A DNA stretch of 64,000 bases from Prevotella sp. (GCA_017538105.1 JAFYJN010000063.1:1-64000); one strand, 5' to 3'; positions 34,570 through 42,936 are shown, counted from the stretch's first letter. Numbers and translations are program-made. Notes: generated from the sequence alone by a model not told the origin.

Positions 34570-35427
34570 ATGAACGCACTGAAAACAATCGCAATAGCAC
34601 TTTCCTGCACGCTCTTCGCATCGTGTATGGACTCAGGGTACGACGAGCCCAATCTGAATGAGTCACCCTACGGCAACAATGCCTTGACTGAGACCAATGT
34701 CGTCAGTATCGCCGACCTAAAATCTATGTATGGCAATACGATAAGCGGCAACATGATGGAGCAGATTACCGACGACATCCAAATCAAAGGCATTGTCACC
34801 GGCAATGACATCCAAGGAAATATATATAATGAGGTGAGCATCGACGATGGCACCGCCGCTTTCATTATCTGCATCGCACAGGGTGGCCTGTACGGCTACT
34901 TGCCCGTAGGCCAAGAAATATTGGTCAGTCTGAAAGACTTGTATATCGGTGCCTACGGCCAACAGGGCGAGATAGGCGTTCCTTACACCAATGCCAGCGG
35001 CCGTACCTACGTGAGCCGCATGAGCCGCATGTTATGGAACCAGCACTTCAAACTCATCGGCATGGGAGGACACAGCGTCACGCCCATTGAGTTTGACCAA
35101 AGCAAAGTGAAAGACGCTCAATACATGGCGGACAACTGCGGTCGCTTGATGGTGTTGAAAGGTGTGGAAATTAAAGATGCTGACGGCACCGCCGCGTTTG
35201 CTCCCGATGATGGCAGCGTGACACTCGTCTCGAACTGCGCCAACCGTGCCATCAACGGGTTCAGCACCTCCAACCTCGTTTTACGCACCAGCTCGTATGC
35301 CGACTTCGCAAACGACCCCATGCCGACAGGACCGGTAGATATCACGGGCATCTTCACCCGCTATAACAACACGTGGCAGATTCTTCTACGTACCGTCGAC
35401 GACATCAAGCCAGCAATTTCCAACTAA
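34570..35427 (+). CDS. DUF5689-type lipoprotein
   Basis: 285 residues. Lipobox LFASC (Cys19). The mature part has the DUF5689 pattern: VSIADLKSMYG, then ITDDIQIKGIVTGNDIQGNIYNEVSIDDGTAAFIICI, YLPVGQEILVSLKDLYIGAYG and the end segment FTRYNNTWQILLRTVDDI. The domain is a Bacteroidetes-specific OB-fold-like module often found on secreted nucleases or beside them. It probably sits on the outer membrane as partner of the receptor encoded 14 bp upstream. Direct ligand binding is not proven. Confidence 0.85.
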   Translation: MNALKTIAIALSCTLFASCMDSGYDEPNLNESPYGNNALTETNVVSIADLKSMYGNTISGNMMEQITDDIQIKGIVTGNDIQGNIYNEVSIDDGTAAFIICIAQGGLYGYLPVGQEILVSLKDLYIGAYGQQGEIGVPYTNASGRTYVSRMSRMLWNQHFKLIGMGGHSVTPIEFDQSKVKDAQYMADNCGRLMVLKGVEIKDADGTAAFAPDDGSVTLVSNCANRAINGFSTSNLVLRTSSYADFANDPMPTGPVDITGIFTRYNNTWQILLRTVDDIKPAISN

Positions 35428-35471
35428 TAACCTTGAAGCATCTAACTGATAAAAATAAAAAACAATACGAT

Positions 35472-37268
35472 ATGAAAAAGCTATTTTATTCCATGCTCGC
35501 CATCGCCACGATGGCTTTCGCCCTGAGCAGTTGTGAAGATGTACCCGCGCCGTACGACGATCCCAACATCAACCACAACAGCGGAAAGACGGTCGATGAA
35601 AACGAGATTATCAGCGAGACCTTTGCTTCGAACTTTGGCCAGTTCGAGGTAGTCACCCCCAAAGGCATTGCCTGGGTGATCAACTATAGCACCGCAACCG
35701 GTACTGGTTACAACAGCAAGGACAAGACCAACACCGAGTCGGAGAGTTACCTGATATCACCCGAAATCGACCTGTCTGAAGTGAACGAGGCTTACCTCAC
35801 GTTCCTCTATATCTTCCGCTACAAGAACAATGCTGGCGAAGACAAGGTGCTCATTACCGACGAATATACTGGCGACCCCACCACTACTAACTGGGATGAC
35901 ATGACAGGCACGTTGACAGAAGGCACCGACTGGGACACCTTCTACTCCTTTGACCAAAACATCCCCGAGAAATTCCTTGGCAAGAAGGCTGTACGCATCG
36001 CCTTGTATTACAGTGGCACAGACAAGAGCTCACGCACATGGGAGGTGAAAAACCTGAAGGTGATGAAGGGCAAGGCCCCTGAGGGTAATACTCCCGAAAT
36101 GCCCACCGACCTCACCGGTGCCGGCACCAAAGAGAACCCCTACACCGTGGCCGATGCCAACAAAATTATCGCCTCATTAGGTAATAGCACCTCCGATGAA
36201 GTGTTCATCAAGGGTAAGGTGTCGAAGATTGACGAGGTGGATGCCAGTTATGGCAATGCCACCTATTACATGAGCGATGACGGCTCGGAGAACGGCCAGC
36301 TCTATGTATACCGCGGTAGCTATTTGGGCGGTGACAAATTCAAGGCCACCAGTGCGTTCAATGTAGGCGACGACATCATTATCTGCGGCCAGTTGGTCAA
36401 CTTCAAGGGCAACACGCCCGAGGTAACCCAAGGCAGTTGGATCTATTCGCTCAACGGCACAGTCAAAGACAAGACAGACCCGACAGCTGTAAACGGCACT
36501 CCTGAGGGTGACGGCAGCCAGGGCAGTCCATACAATGTGGCCGGCGCGTTGACCTACATTAAGACGCTGGGAGATGCCACCTCCGACAACAAATATGTGA
36601 AAGGAATTGTAACGAGCATCACTGAGGTGAATATTCCGAACGGCAATGCCACCTTTTACATCAGCGACGATGCTGCCGGAACCGACAAGCTATTGATTTA
36701 CCGTGCCAAGAACCTCAACAACACCAATTACACCGCCGAGAACGAGATTGCCGTGGGTGATGAGGTGGTAGTTTATGGTCCGTTGGTGAACTACCGAGGC
36801 AACACGCCTGAGATGACTCAGGGCGGCTATATCGTTAGCACCACGCACCAAGGCCCGAACTATGGCACATACGACAATCCGCTGAGCATCACCGAGGCGA
36901 AAGCTCTGGTCACCGCTGACGCTGCCTGGGTAACTGGTGAGGTTGTTGGATTCGTCGAAGGCGACGACTTCGCTAGTGGCTATACCTATTTTGCCAGTGC
37001 AGGACAAACGAGTGTAAACACCAATATAATTATCGATATGGGTGGTAACTACACAGGTGTTGACTTCTCCATGCCAGTACAGCTACCTCGCTCGTTCAGG
37101 AGCGCCCTCAGTCTAGCCAACAACCCCAACGTTCTTGGTTGTAAACTCGTCATCTACGGACAGATAGGCTCCTATCTCAACGCTACGGGCATTTTGTCAC
37201 CAACCTTTGTGGAGGTGTACGACGCTTCAGGTGCCGTGATAAATACCATTGGCACTAGACCAGATTAA
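35472..37268 (+). CDS. Multi-domain lipoprotein: choice-of-anchor-J-like domain plus three DUF6359-type repeats
   Basis: 598 residues from ATG 35472; the frame extends upstream into the previous gene, but MKKLFYSMLAIATMAFALSSC is a clear lipoprotein signal (Cys21). Residues about 40-205 form a jelly-roll-like domain (SESYLISPEIDLSEVNEAYLTF). Three OB-fold-like repeats follow: two share NPYTVADANKII or SPYNVAGALTYI, then VFIKGKVSKI or YVKGIVTSI, and end in FKGNTPEVTQG or YRGNTPEMTQG; the third is divergent and matches DUF6359 best. The first two repeats are near-duplicates. Likely surface-exposed and part of a complex with the receptor and DUF5689 lipoprotein. Confidence 0.82.
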   Translation: MKKLFYSMLAIATMAFALSSCEDVPAPYDDPNINHNSGKTVDENEIISETFASNFGQFEVVTPKGIAWVINYSTATGTGYNSKDKTNTESESYLISPEIDLSEVNEAYLTFLYIFRYKNNAGEDKVLITDEYTGDPTTTNWDDMTGTLTEGTDWDTFYSFDQNIPEKFLGKKAVRIALYYSGTDKSSRTWEVKNLKVMKGKAPEGNTPEMPTDLTGAGTKENPYTVADANKIIASLGNSTSDEVFIKGKVSKIDEVDASYGNATYYMSDDGSENGQLYVYRGSYLGGDKFKATSAFNVGDDIIICGQLVNFKGNTPEVTQGSWIYSLNGTVKDKTDPTAVNGTPEGDGSQGSPYNVAGALTYIKTLGDATSDNKYVKGIVTSITEVNIPNGNATFYISDDAAGTDKLLIYRAKNLNNTNYTAENEIAVGDEVVVYGPLVNYRGNTPEMTQGGYIVSTTHQGPNYGTYDNPLSITEAKALVTADAAWVTGEVVGFVEGDDFASGYTYFASAGQTSVNTNIIIDMGGNYTGVDFSMPVQLPRSFRSALSLANNPNVLGCKLVIYGQIGSYLNATGILSPTFVEVYDASGAVINTIGTRPD

Positions 37269-37284
37269 AAAAACGTCCAAAAAT

Positions 37285-37322
37285 TTTGTGGGGTGCAAAA
37301 AACTTCGTACTTTTGCACCCCA
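37285..37322 (+). promoter_or_regulatory. L31 promoter overlapped by a 12-bp inverted repeat
   Basis: TTTG (37285-37288), 19 bp, TACTTTTG (37308-37315). TGGGGTGCAAAA (37289-37300) and TTTTGCACCCCA (37311-37322) form a perfect inverted repeat around a 10-nt centre; its right arm covers the end of the -7 box and the probable start site. It could be an operator or a hairpin ending the upstream operon. Confidence 0.7.
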
Positions 37323-37364
37323 TATTGGATTATTCACAATTATAACAATAACAGAAACAATAAA

Positions 37365-37616
37365 ATGAAAAAAGGTATTCATCCCGACAACTATCGCCCC
37401 GTCGTGTTCAAGGACATGTCCAACGGCGATATGTTCCTTACAAAGTCTACATGCAAGAGTAATGAGACAGTAGAGTTTGAAGGCGAAACTTACCCCGTAG
37501 TGAAAATTGAAATCTCCAACACCTCTCACCCGTTCTACACTGGCAAGAGCAAGTTGGTCGACACAGCCGGTCGCGTGGATCGCTTCATGAACCGCTACGG
37601 CAAGATCAAGAAGTAA
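37365..37616 (+). CDS. rpmE2: Ribosomal protein L31, type B (no zinc motif)
   Basis: 83 residues from ATG 37365; an extended frame from 37293 would start upstream of the promoter and is rejected. [21 protein letters not shown] at the N-terminus, [28 protein letters not shown] at the C-terminus are the L31 signature. Only one Cys is present, so the CxxC zinc site of type A is absent; such forms replace the zinc protein under zinc limitation in other bacteria. It is the large-subunit protein at the intersubunit bridge. It stands alone between a lipoprotein gene and a terminator. Confidence 0.93.
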   Translation: MKKGIHPDNYRPVVFKDMSNGDMFLTKSTCKSNETVEFEGETYPVVKIEISNTSHPFYTGKSKLVDTAGRVDRFMNRYGKIKK

Positions 37617-37640
37617 ATACCACTATCATCTACACATACA

Positions 37641-37696
37641 AAAGGTGATCCACAGCGTAGTTGCATATGCGCTTGGAGCACCTTTGTTTGGTTTTT
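37641..37696 (+). terminator. Terminator of the L31 gene
   Basis: Long imperfect hairpin: AAAGGTG, TCCA and AGCG pair with CGCT, TGGA and CACCTTT, with single mismatches between the blocks and a 12-nt loop; followed by GTTTGGTTTTT. Confidence 0.7.
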
Positions 37697-37790
37697 AAGG
37701 GGCAAAAGTAAGGAGCAGGGGGCAAGGAGCAAGGAGCAAAAGAATAACCCTAAGAAAACCTAAGATAATCTAGGATAACCTAAGAAAACA
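37697..37790 (+). repeat. Spacer arrays: GGAGCAA words followed by CCTAAGAAAACCTAA words
   Basis: First AAGGGGCAAAAGTAAGGAGC and GGGGGCAAGGAGCAAGGAG (37697-37739), then CCCTAAGAAAACCTAAG, ATAATCTAGG and ATAACCTAAGAAAACATAGG (37748-37793). The first set recurs at 24254, 41947 and 50940; the second recurs at 38779-38830 on the other side of the nuclease gene. Confidence 0.75.
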
Positions 37791-37843
37791 TAGGGACCTT
37801 GGACCTAAAATAACCTGGAAATAACTAAAAACTATAACCATCC

Positions 37844-38749
37844 ATGAGAAAAGTAATCGAAACAATCATACTGGTTTGCCTAACGCTGCTCACCATTGGT
37901 TGCGGCGGAACCGAGGCCGATGAACGAGCCGCCAACGAGGGGCGCGACGAGAAAGTGCGTAACGACAACAAAAACCCCTCGACACGGAAGGAATACTCCC
38001 GTTTAGAGTTTCCTCGCATCAAAGGGGGCGACAACAATCCGGTTATCGTACACAGCACCAGCGACTACGGTGTGAATTATTCACTGGAATGGGATGTGGC
38101 GAAGAAATCGCAACGCTGGGCTTGTTATCAGATGTACGAAAGCAACAGCGTGACCAACACGTCTCGTTATTACGGCAATCCCCAATACCCCGCCGACCCC
38201 GACCTGCCTACGGCCTATGGTTGGACACCTGACAACGATCCCTATTATGGTACAGGCTACGACCATGGTCACATCGTTGCCTCTGCCGAACGTCTATGTT
38301 CAGCGGACGCCAACTACCAGACGTTTTTCCTGACCAACATGCAACCGATGAAAAACGCTTTCAACTCCGGTCTATGGGCCAAGATGGAACAGCAAGTGTG
38401 GAAGACATGGAACAGGCTTTCCTTCCGCGACACCCTTTATGTGTGCAAAGGAGGCACCATCGACCACCCCGACCAGATTATTGGTTACACCAAGAAAGGA
38501 GCTTTGATTCCCAAATACTTTTTCATCGCTGTGCTGTGCAAAAACAAACAAGGTTACAAGGCCATGGCTTTCTGGGTGGAGCACCTCCTCGACGGCGTGG
38601 ACCATAGCAACGACAACTTAAAGGACTACATGATCAGCATCGACCAGTTGGAAGAACTCACTGGCATCGATTTCTTCTGTAACCTGCCCGACGACGAGGA
38701 AAGGAGGGTGGAAGACAACATGTCACCTGCTGTATGGGGATTTAAGTAA
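37844..38749 (+). CDS. Secreted DNA/RNA non-specific endonuclease lipoprotein (NUC1 family)
   Basis: 301 residues. Lipobox LLTIGC (Cys20), so it should be anchored to the membrane surface. After a charged linker the nuclease domain runs from about 50 to 295. The active-site motif is YDHGHIVAS (Asp140, His141, Gly142, His143); the family usually has DRGH, so His replaces Arg, while the general base His143 is kept. The metal-binding Asn is in NAFNSGLWAKME (Asn174), with the usual Trp and Glu after it. Expected to cut DNA and RNA outside the cytoplasm. CCTAAG-type repeats flank the gene on both sides, and the TAA stop starts a TAAGGGGTTAGAG direct repeat. Confidence 0.88.
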   Translation: MRKVIETIILVCLTLLTIGCGGTEADERAANEGRDEKVRNDNKNPSTRKEYSRLEFPRIKGGDNNPVIVHSTSDYGVNYSLEWDVAKKSQRWACYQMYESNSVTNTSRYYGNPQYPADPDLPTAYGWTPDNDPYYGTGYDHGHIVASAERLCSADANYQTFFLTNMQPMKNAFNSGLWAKMEQQVWKTWNRLSFRDTLYVCKGGTIDHPDQIIGYTKKGALIPKYFFIAVLCKNKQGYKAMAFWVEHLLDGVDHSNDNLKDYMISIDQLEELTGIDFFCNLPDDEERRVEDNMSPAVWGFK

Positions 38750-38830
38750 GGGGTTAGAGGTAAGGGGTTAGAGAATAGCCCTAAGAAAACCTAAAATAAC
38801 ACAGGATTCTAAGGTAACATAGGATTCCTG
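38747..38830 (+). repeat. TAAGGGGTTAGAG direct repeat and CCTAAGAAAACCTAA words
   Basis: Two 14-bp units TAAGGGGTTAGAGG (38747-38760) and TAAGGGGTTAGAGA (38761-38774); the first three bases are the stop codon of the nuclease gene. Then GAATAGCCCTAAGAAAACCT (38772-38791) nearly copies 37742-37761. Confidence 0.75.
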
Positions 38831-38855
38831 AAATATTAGAACAATAAAAAGAACA

Positions 38856-39764
38856 TTGAAAAAGCTGTTTTTATTGGCATTGATGGCACTGCTGGTCGCA
38901 TGCAGTAAAGAAACGAAGCATGTGAACGCCGCTTATTACTGGAGCACCAATTTCAGTAGCGACAGTACCATGACAGCCTTCATCCAAGAACAACACATCA
39001 GCCGTCTATATGTACGTTACTTCGACGTGGTGATAGACGAGCACGACAACGTGCGTCCCAACGCCACCATACAATTCCAATGCGCCATGCCCGACAGTGT
39101 GGAGGTGATACCTTGCGTGTTCATCACCAACGAGAGCATGGCCAAATGTCCCGACAACCTCGATTCGCTTATCTACCAACGGGTGCGACAGATGAACAGC
39201 ACCCACGACATCGCGGATGTGAAAGAACTGCAAATCGACTGCGATTGGAGCCAACGCACGCAGAAGACATATTTCGACATGCTGCGCCGCCTTCGTGGCC
39301 GTGCCCATGCCGACGGATGGCAACTCTCCTGCACCATCCGTTTACACCAGTTGGCAATGGAGGCTCCTCCCGTAGACCGAGGGGTGCTCATGATGTACAA
39401 CACGGGCGATGTGCGCAAGATGGAACGCAACCCCATTCTCGACCTGCGCGACGTACAACCTTATTTGCGCCACCTCGACAAATACAGTCTGCCTCTGGCC
39501 ACAGCCTATCCCTCCTTCGAGTGGAGTATTCTCTACCGCAGCCACCACTATGTGGGTATCATGCACGACGATGACGCACTGACGGTACTCCCCGGCGACA
39601 CCATCATCCGCCATGAAGTGCCACTGGAAACGGTGCTGAAAGTCAAGGAAATGGTTGATGAGCATCTACCCAATGCCAACGACGAAATTATCATCTTCGA
39701 ATTGAGTAAAAACAATATCCAACGTATCACACAAAACCACTATGAAAAAGTCTATCATCCTTAG
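38856..39764 (+). CDS. Lipoprotein of unknown function, possible TIM-barrel fold (TTG start)
   Basis: 302 residues. The start is TTG at 38856: it gives MKKLFLLALMALLVAC, a perfect lipoprotein signal (Cys16), whereas the next ATG would leave too short a signal. Mature features: AYYWSTNF, RLYVRYFDVVIDE, VKELQIDCDWSQRTQKTYFDMLRRLR and LSCTIRLHQLA; the spacing of strands and helices suggests a glycoside-hydrolase-like barrel, close to DUF3142 in appearance, but this is from memory. It overlaps the next lipoprotein gene by 23 bp and so is co-translated with it. A repeat-rich spacer precedes it; no -7 box is clear. Confidence 0.68.
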   Translation: MKKLFLLALMALLVACSKETKHVNAAYYWSTNFSSDSTMTAFIQEQHISRLYVRYFDVVIDEHDNVRPNATIQFQCAMPDSVEVIPCVFITNESMAKCPDNLDSLIYQRVRQMNSTHDIADVKELQIDCDWSQRTQKTYFDMLRRLRGRAHADGWQLSCTIRLHQLAMEAPPVDRGVLMMYNTGDVRKMERNPILDLRDVQPYLRHLDKYSLPLATAYPSFEWSILYRSHHYVGIMHDDDALTVLPGDTIIRHEVPLETVLKVKEMVDEHLPNANDEIIIFELSKNNIQRITQNHYEKVYHP

Positions 39765-41949
39765 TCTTGTCCTTTTGGGCAACAGTCTCGCCATCATGGC
39801 CTGTGGCTATTGGGGCAACGAGCACAACAACTATTTATTCAGCGTGTTCCGCCGCGAGTTGATGAACGACAACCTTTATGGCAACCGCGTAAACCAATAC
39901 TGGAAAGACTACACCGGTGGTTTGGTCGACTCGTATCATGGTTCACGTTATGACTACGTGAAAGCACCCGGCGAGGAAGAGGCCAGTTACAAATTGATTT
40001 ACGAAAACAAGGACAAAATACGCGAGGTGGCACGTCAACGGGGTGACACCGACCTGTTGGAGTATGCCGACCAACTGGACATATACCTCGATATTTGCGA
40101 CCAACTGCGTGAGACGTGGGAATACCCCACCAAAGAGCAGCTTACTGAGCGCCGTGCCTTGTTGGAGACGATGCGACAAAAAGCGTCATCTCACCTAAAA
40201 GGCACCCACAAGGCGCAATGGGCATTATTGCTGATGCGTGCCAACATGCAATTGAAACGTCACAAGGACAATATCGAATTCTGGCAGAAGACAGGCAAGA
40301 ATATGGGCGCAAGCGTGTTCCGTGACATGATGGAGAACATCTATGCCGGTGCGTTGTCAAACGAAGGGCGCACGGTGGAAGCCTGTGAGGCCTTTGCCGC
40401 CCAAGGTGACTTGGTGAGCGTGAAATGGGCCATGCGCAAGCACCGTAACCTGGCTGGTATTCAACAATATTATAACGAGAGCCACGACACCCCATTGATG
40501 CATTTCCTCGTGCAAGACTTCGTAAACAACGTCCAAGAAACCATCGACAACAAAGGCGATGAAGAATGGATGAAAGAAATTGATGCCCGCGTCATTCTGC
40601 AGCCCGAGATGGATGCCTTTATCAGCTTTGCACAAGGCGTTGTCAGTCGTGGAGAAAGCAAGAACCCTTGCCTATGGCAAACCGCCATTGGAGCCTTGCA
40701 ACATCTCTCCGGCCGTAGCGACGATGCATTCGCTTCCTTGACGCAAGCCATGTCTATGGCCGGTACCGGCCGCATGAAAGACAATGCCCGCGCCATTCGC
40801 ATCGTAGCCAGCGCTTCATGTAAGTACAAAGATAGCAACTACGATAACTGGTTGGTCCAAGAACTGGATTGGCTGGCAGCGAAGATACGTGAAGAGGCAA
40901 ATAGTCCCGAAGGTTCCGATTTCGGAAATATGACCTACAACCACTATTTCGACATCCTCGACCGTGCTGTTCACCAAGGTTTGGTGCCATATTACAAGAG
41001 CCAGGGACGCGAAGAGATGGCTATCGCCCTGCTCACGATGGTCGACCATCCCACCTCATCGCTCGTTCCCGTGGCACGTCGTTACGAAAAAACAGGAGGG
41101 GAAGACCGCAACCCATACTACAGCACCTACCATTTCGCCTTCGTTGACTCGCTCAACGCCGACGACACCTATCGTTACTACCAATGGCGGCACCAGGGAG
41201 GCAAAGATGCCCTCGAACGTTACGTGATTAGCCGCAGCGACATCGGCGACGACTTCCTCAACGACCTCATGGGCACGAAATACCTAGGCGAGGGACGCTG
41301 GAATGAAGCCCTACCCTACCTTCGTCAAGTATCGCTGGACTTCATCGGGCATCAGAATATTGCCTGGTGGATGAAACACCGCGACTGGACCAAGGCCCGT
41401 TGGTTCGAATGTCAATCGTGTGATGGAGATGATTACAACGAAGGTCCGGAAACCTTCACCAGCAATCCTAAGGTGCGCTACTGCGAAGAAATGCAGCAAT
41501 TGGAAAAAACGTACAACAATTCGAAAGGCGAGCAACGGCTGCAAGCAGCCTACGACATGGCCGTTCGTCTGTTCCAGTCGTCATTCAAAGGTGACTGCTG
41601 GCACCTCACCCGCTATAGCTGGAGTTGTTACGACACGGCCTACGTGAACCGTCCCGACCCCAGCCTGCGTGCCATCCGTTTGTTGGAGGAAAGCAAAGCG
41701 AGTACCAACCCCACCCTGCATTTCAACTCCATCTATGCCCTAGCCTACATTCCCATTGAGCCATGGTACGAAGAGGTTTGGAACGAAAAGGAGGTTCGTT
41801 ATGACTTGGTTCCCCGTCCACAGTCGCGCGGTTACAAGGCGTTGGCTGACTTGAGCCGTTATGTGACAGCCCATCCCGAGAACAACTCGCCTTACATCAG
41901 GAAATGCGATATCCTAAAAGCTTTCCGCAAGACAACAAGGATTCAATAG
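39742..41949 (+). CDS. Large lipoprotein of unknown function, helical-repeat-like
   Basis: 735 residues. Signal ends in LAIMAC (Cys21). The mature part begins GYWGNEHNNYLFSVFRRELM and is mostly helical with regular Ala/Leu pairs (for example TDLLEYADQLDIYLDICDQLRETW and ALSNEGRTVEACEAFAAQGD), resembling tetratricopeptide-like repeats without a clean consensus. Several Trp/Tyr-rich loops lie in the C-terminal half (CWHLTRYSWSCYDTAYVN). It overlaps the preceding lipoprotein gene by 23 bp; the pair probably makes one surface complex. Not recognised further. The TAG stop is the start of a GGAGCAA repeat. Confidence 0.72.
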   Translation: MKKSIILSLVLLGNSLAIMACGYWGNEHNNYLFSVFRRELMNDNLYGNRVNQYWKDYTGGLVDSYHGSRYDYVKAPGEEEASYKLIYENKDKIREVARQRGDTDLLEYADQLDIYLDICDQLRETWEYPTKEQLTERRALLETMRQKASSHLKGTHKAQWALLLMRANMQLKRHKDNIEFWQKTGKNMGASVFRDMMENIYAGALSNEGRTVEACEAFAAQGDLVSVKWAMRKHRNLAGIQQYYNESHDTPLMHFLVQDFVNNVQETIDNKGDEEWMKEIDARVILQPEMDAFISFAQGVVSRGESKNPCLWQTAIGALQHLSGRSDDAFASLTQAMSMAGTGRMKDNARAIRIVASASCKYKDSNYDNWLVQELDWLAAKIREEANSPEGSDFGNMTYNHYFDILDRAVHQGLVPYYKSQGREEMAIALLTMVDHPTSSLVPVARRYEKTGGEDRNPYYSTYHFAFVDSLNADDTYRYYQWRHQGGKDALERYVISRSDIGDDFLNDLMGTKYLGEGRWNEALPYLRQVSLDFIGHQNIAWWMKHRDWTKARWFECQSCDGDDYNEGPETFTSNPKVRYCEEMQQLEKTYNNSKGEQRLQAAYDMAVRLFQSSFKGDCWHLTRYSWSCYDTAYVNRPDPSLRAIRLLEESKASTNPTLHFNSIYALAYIPIEPWYEEVWNEKEVRYDLVPRPQSRGYKALADLSRYVTAHPENNSPYIRKCDILKAFRKTTRIQ

Positions 41950-41974
41950 GAGCAAGGAGCAATAAAAATAGACA

Positions 41975-41998
41975 GGGCTGGCAAGAAATTGCCAGCCC
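41975..41998. terminator. Bidirectional terminator hairpin
   Basis: GGGCTGGCAA, loop GAAA, TTGCCAGCCC: perfect 10-bp stem. On the minus strand it is followed by TGTCTATTTTTATTG, serving the lipoprotein gene ending at 42020; it also lies 25 bp after the plus-strand gene. Confidence 0.8.
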
Positions 41999-42019
41999 GT
42001 CGTGGAAAATATATAGAGT

Positions 42020-42655
42020 TTAGTTTTTGTGGCCACCGCCTGTTATCATGCCCTTGGGGGCATCCTTCTTTACTTTGGCCTTGGACGCGGCGGCCCCTTC
42101 CTCAGCCTCGAAGATATTGTTTTCGTTAGCAAAAGTGTAGCGAGTGAGCGAGAAGTCATCCACTTCACCAGTCTTGGAACTGTACATGCTTCCCGTGAAC
42201 TTGTTCTGGTCGACATGGTACTCGTCAAGAATCATCTGGCGATTGTCATCGAAATCGAGGTAGATGTCGCCCGAATTCAAATCTATCTCCCAGGTGAAAG
42301 CCACGCTATAGACACATTCGTCACCGTCATAGTCGGTCTCCAAACCACGTCCCTTGGTGGCGTTGGCCTCATAGAGGTCAAACTGGAAGTCGGTGAAGTA
42401 GTTGCCTTCCACCAGACGGTTGTCGTCATCGTAATACTTGGTGTGGATGGTGCCTTCCCACTGTCCGCGCATGGTCTGTGCCAACTGGATGTAATAATCG
42501 CGGTCATAGCGGTCGCCAGAGCGTCCGTGGTCGTCCCAGCCATAGTCATCATAATGATAATAGGGCTCATCGTAGTAATATTCGTCGCAAGCCGTGAAAG
42601 TGAGGCCAGTGGCGGCGAGGAGAGCCATTGTGAAGAATGAAGTTAACTTTTTCAT
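42020..42655 (-). CDS. Lipocalin-like lipoprotein with acidic Tyr/Asp-rich N-terminus
   Basis: 211 residues from ATG 42655; the longer frame is rejected because MKKLTSFFTMALLAATGLTFTAC is a lipoprotein signal (Cys23) and a -7 box lies at 42700-42707. Right after the Cys comes a Tyr/Asp stretch (DEYYYDEPYYHYDDYGWDD). The barrel-like part starts at MRGQWEGTIHTKYYDDDNR and includes FTWEIDLNSGDIYLDFDD and KFTGSMYSSKTGEVDDFSL. It shares the W-x-G start and a Tyr/Phe-rich style with the next minus-strand lipoprotein, so the two are probably distant paralogues. Function unknown. Confidence 0.72.
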   Translation of the reverse strand: MKKLTSFFTMALLAATGLTFTACDEYYYDEPYYHYDDYGWDDHGRSGDRYDRDYYIQLAQTMRGQWEGTIHTKYYDDDNRLVEGNYFTDFQFDLYEANATKGRGLETDYDGDECVYSVAFTWEIDLNSGDIYLDFDDNRQMILDEYHVDQNKFTGSMYSSKTGEVDDFSLTRYTFANENNIFEAEEGAAASKAKVKKDAPKGMITGGGHKN

Positions 42656-42699
42656 GTCCGTATGCTTTTTAGTGAATGATCTGTGATTGATTTCTGGTG

Positions 42700-42707
42700 C
42701 AAAGATA
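42700..42707 (-). promoter_or_regulatory. -7 box of the lipocalin-like lipoprotein gene at 42020
   Basis: TATCTTTG on the minus strand, about 45 bp before the ATG at 42655. No clear -33 TTTG. Confidence 0.6.
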
Positions 42708-42836
42708 TGGGTAAAAAGCATACCCCACAAGATGATTTCACTATTTAGGTGTAGGGAAATCCCTATTTTGAGAAAGGGAATTATGAGGGGTGTTCATGTG
42801 ACGATGGCCACAGCATCTGCGTGATCATATAAAGAA

Positions 42837-42864
42837 CGCCGGTACGTGTTGTTCCGTACCGGCG
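42837..42864. terminator. Terminator hairpin between the two lipocalin-like genes
   Basis: CGCCGGTACG, 8-nt loop, CGTACCGGCG: perfect 10-bp stem; on the minus strand followed by TTCTTTATATG. It is placed to end the gene at 42937-43563. Confidence 0.75.
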
Positions 42865-42936
42865 ATTTCTTGTCAATGCGCTACGCAAACAGCCTTCAGG
42901 TTTTTGGCATAACTCCTTTGATGTCTTGTCTATTTA

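Noticed and set aside
33800-34666. 288-codon minus-strand frame over the TonB receptor end
   Set aside because: Lies fully over barrel strands of the receptor and the start of the next lipoprotein gene; no recognisable product.
37844-38749. Nuclease gene flanked by direct repeats as a mobile element
   Set aside because: The repeats are short spacer words also related to other sites; no transposase, no target-site duplication, so a mobile element cannot be claimed.
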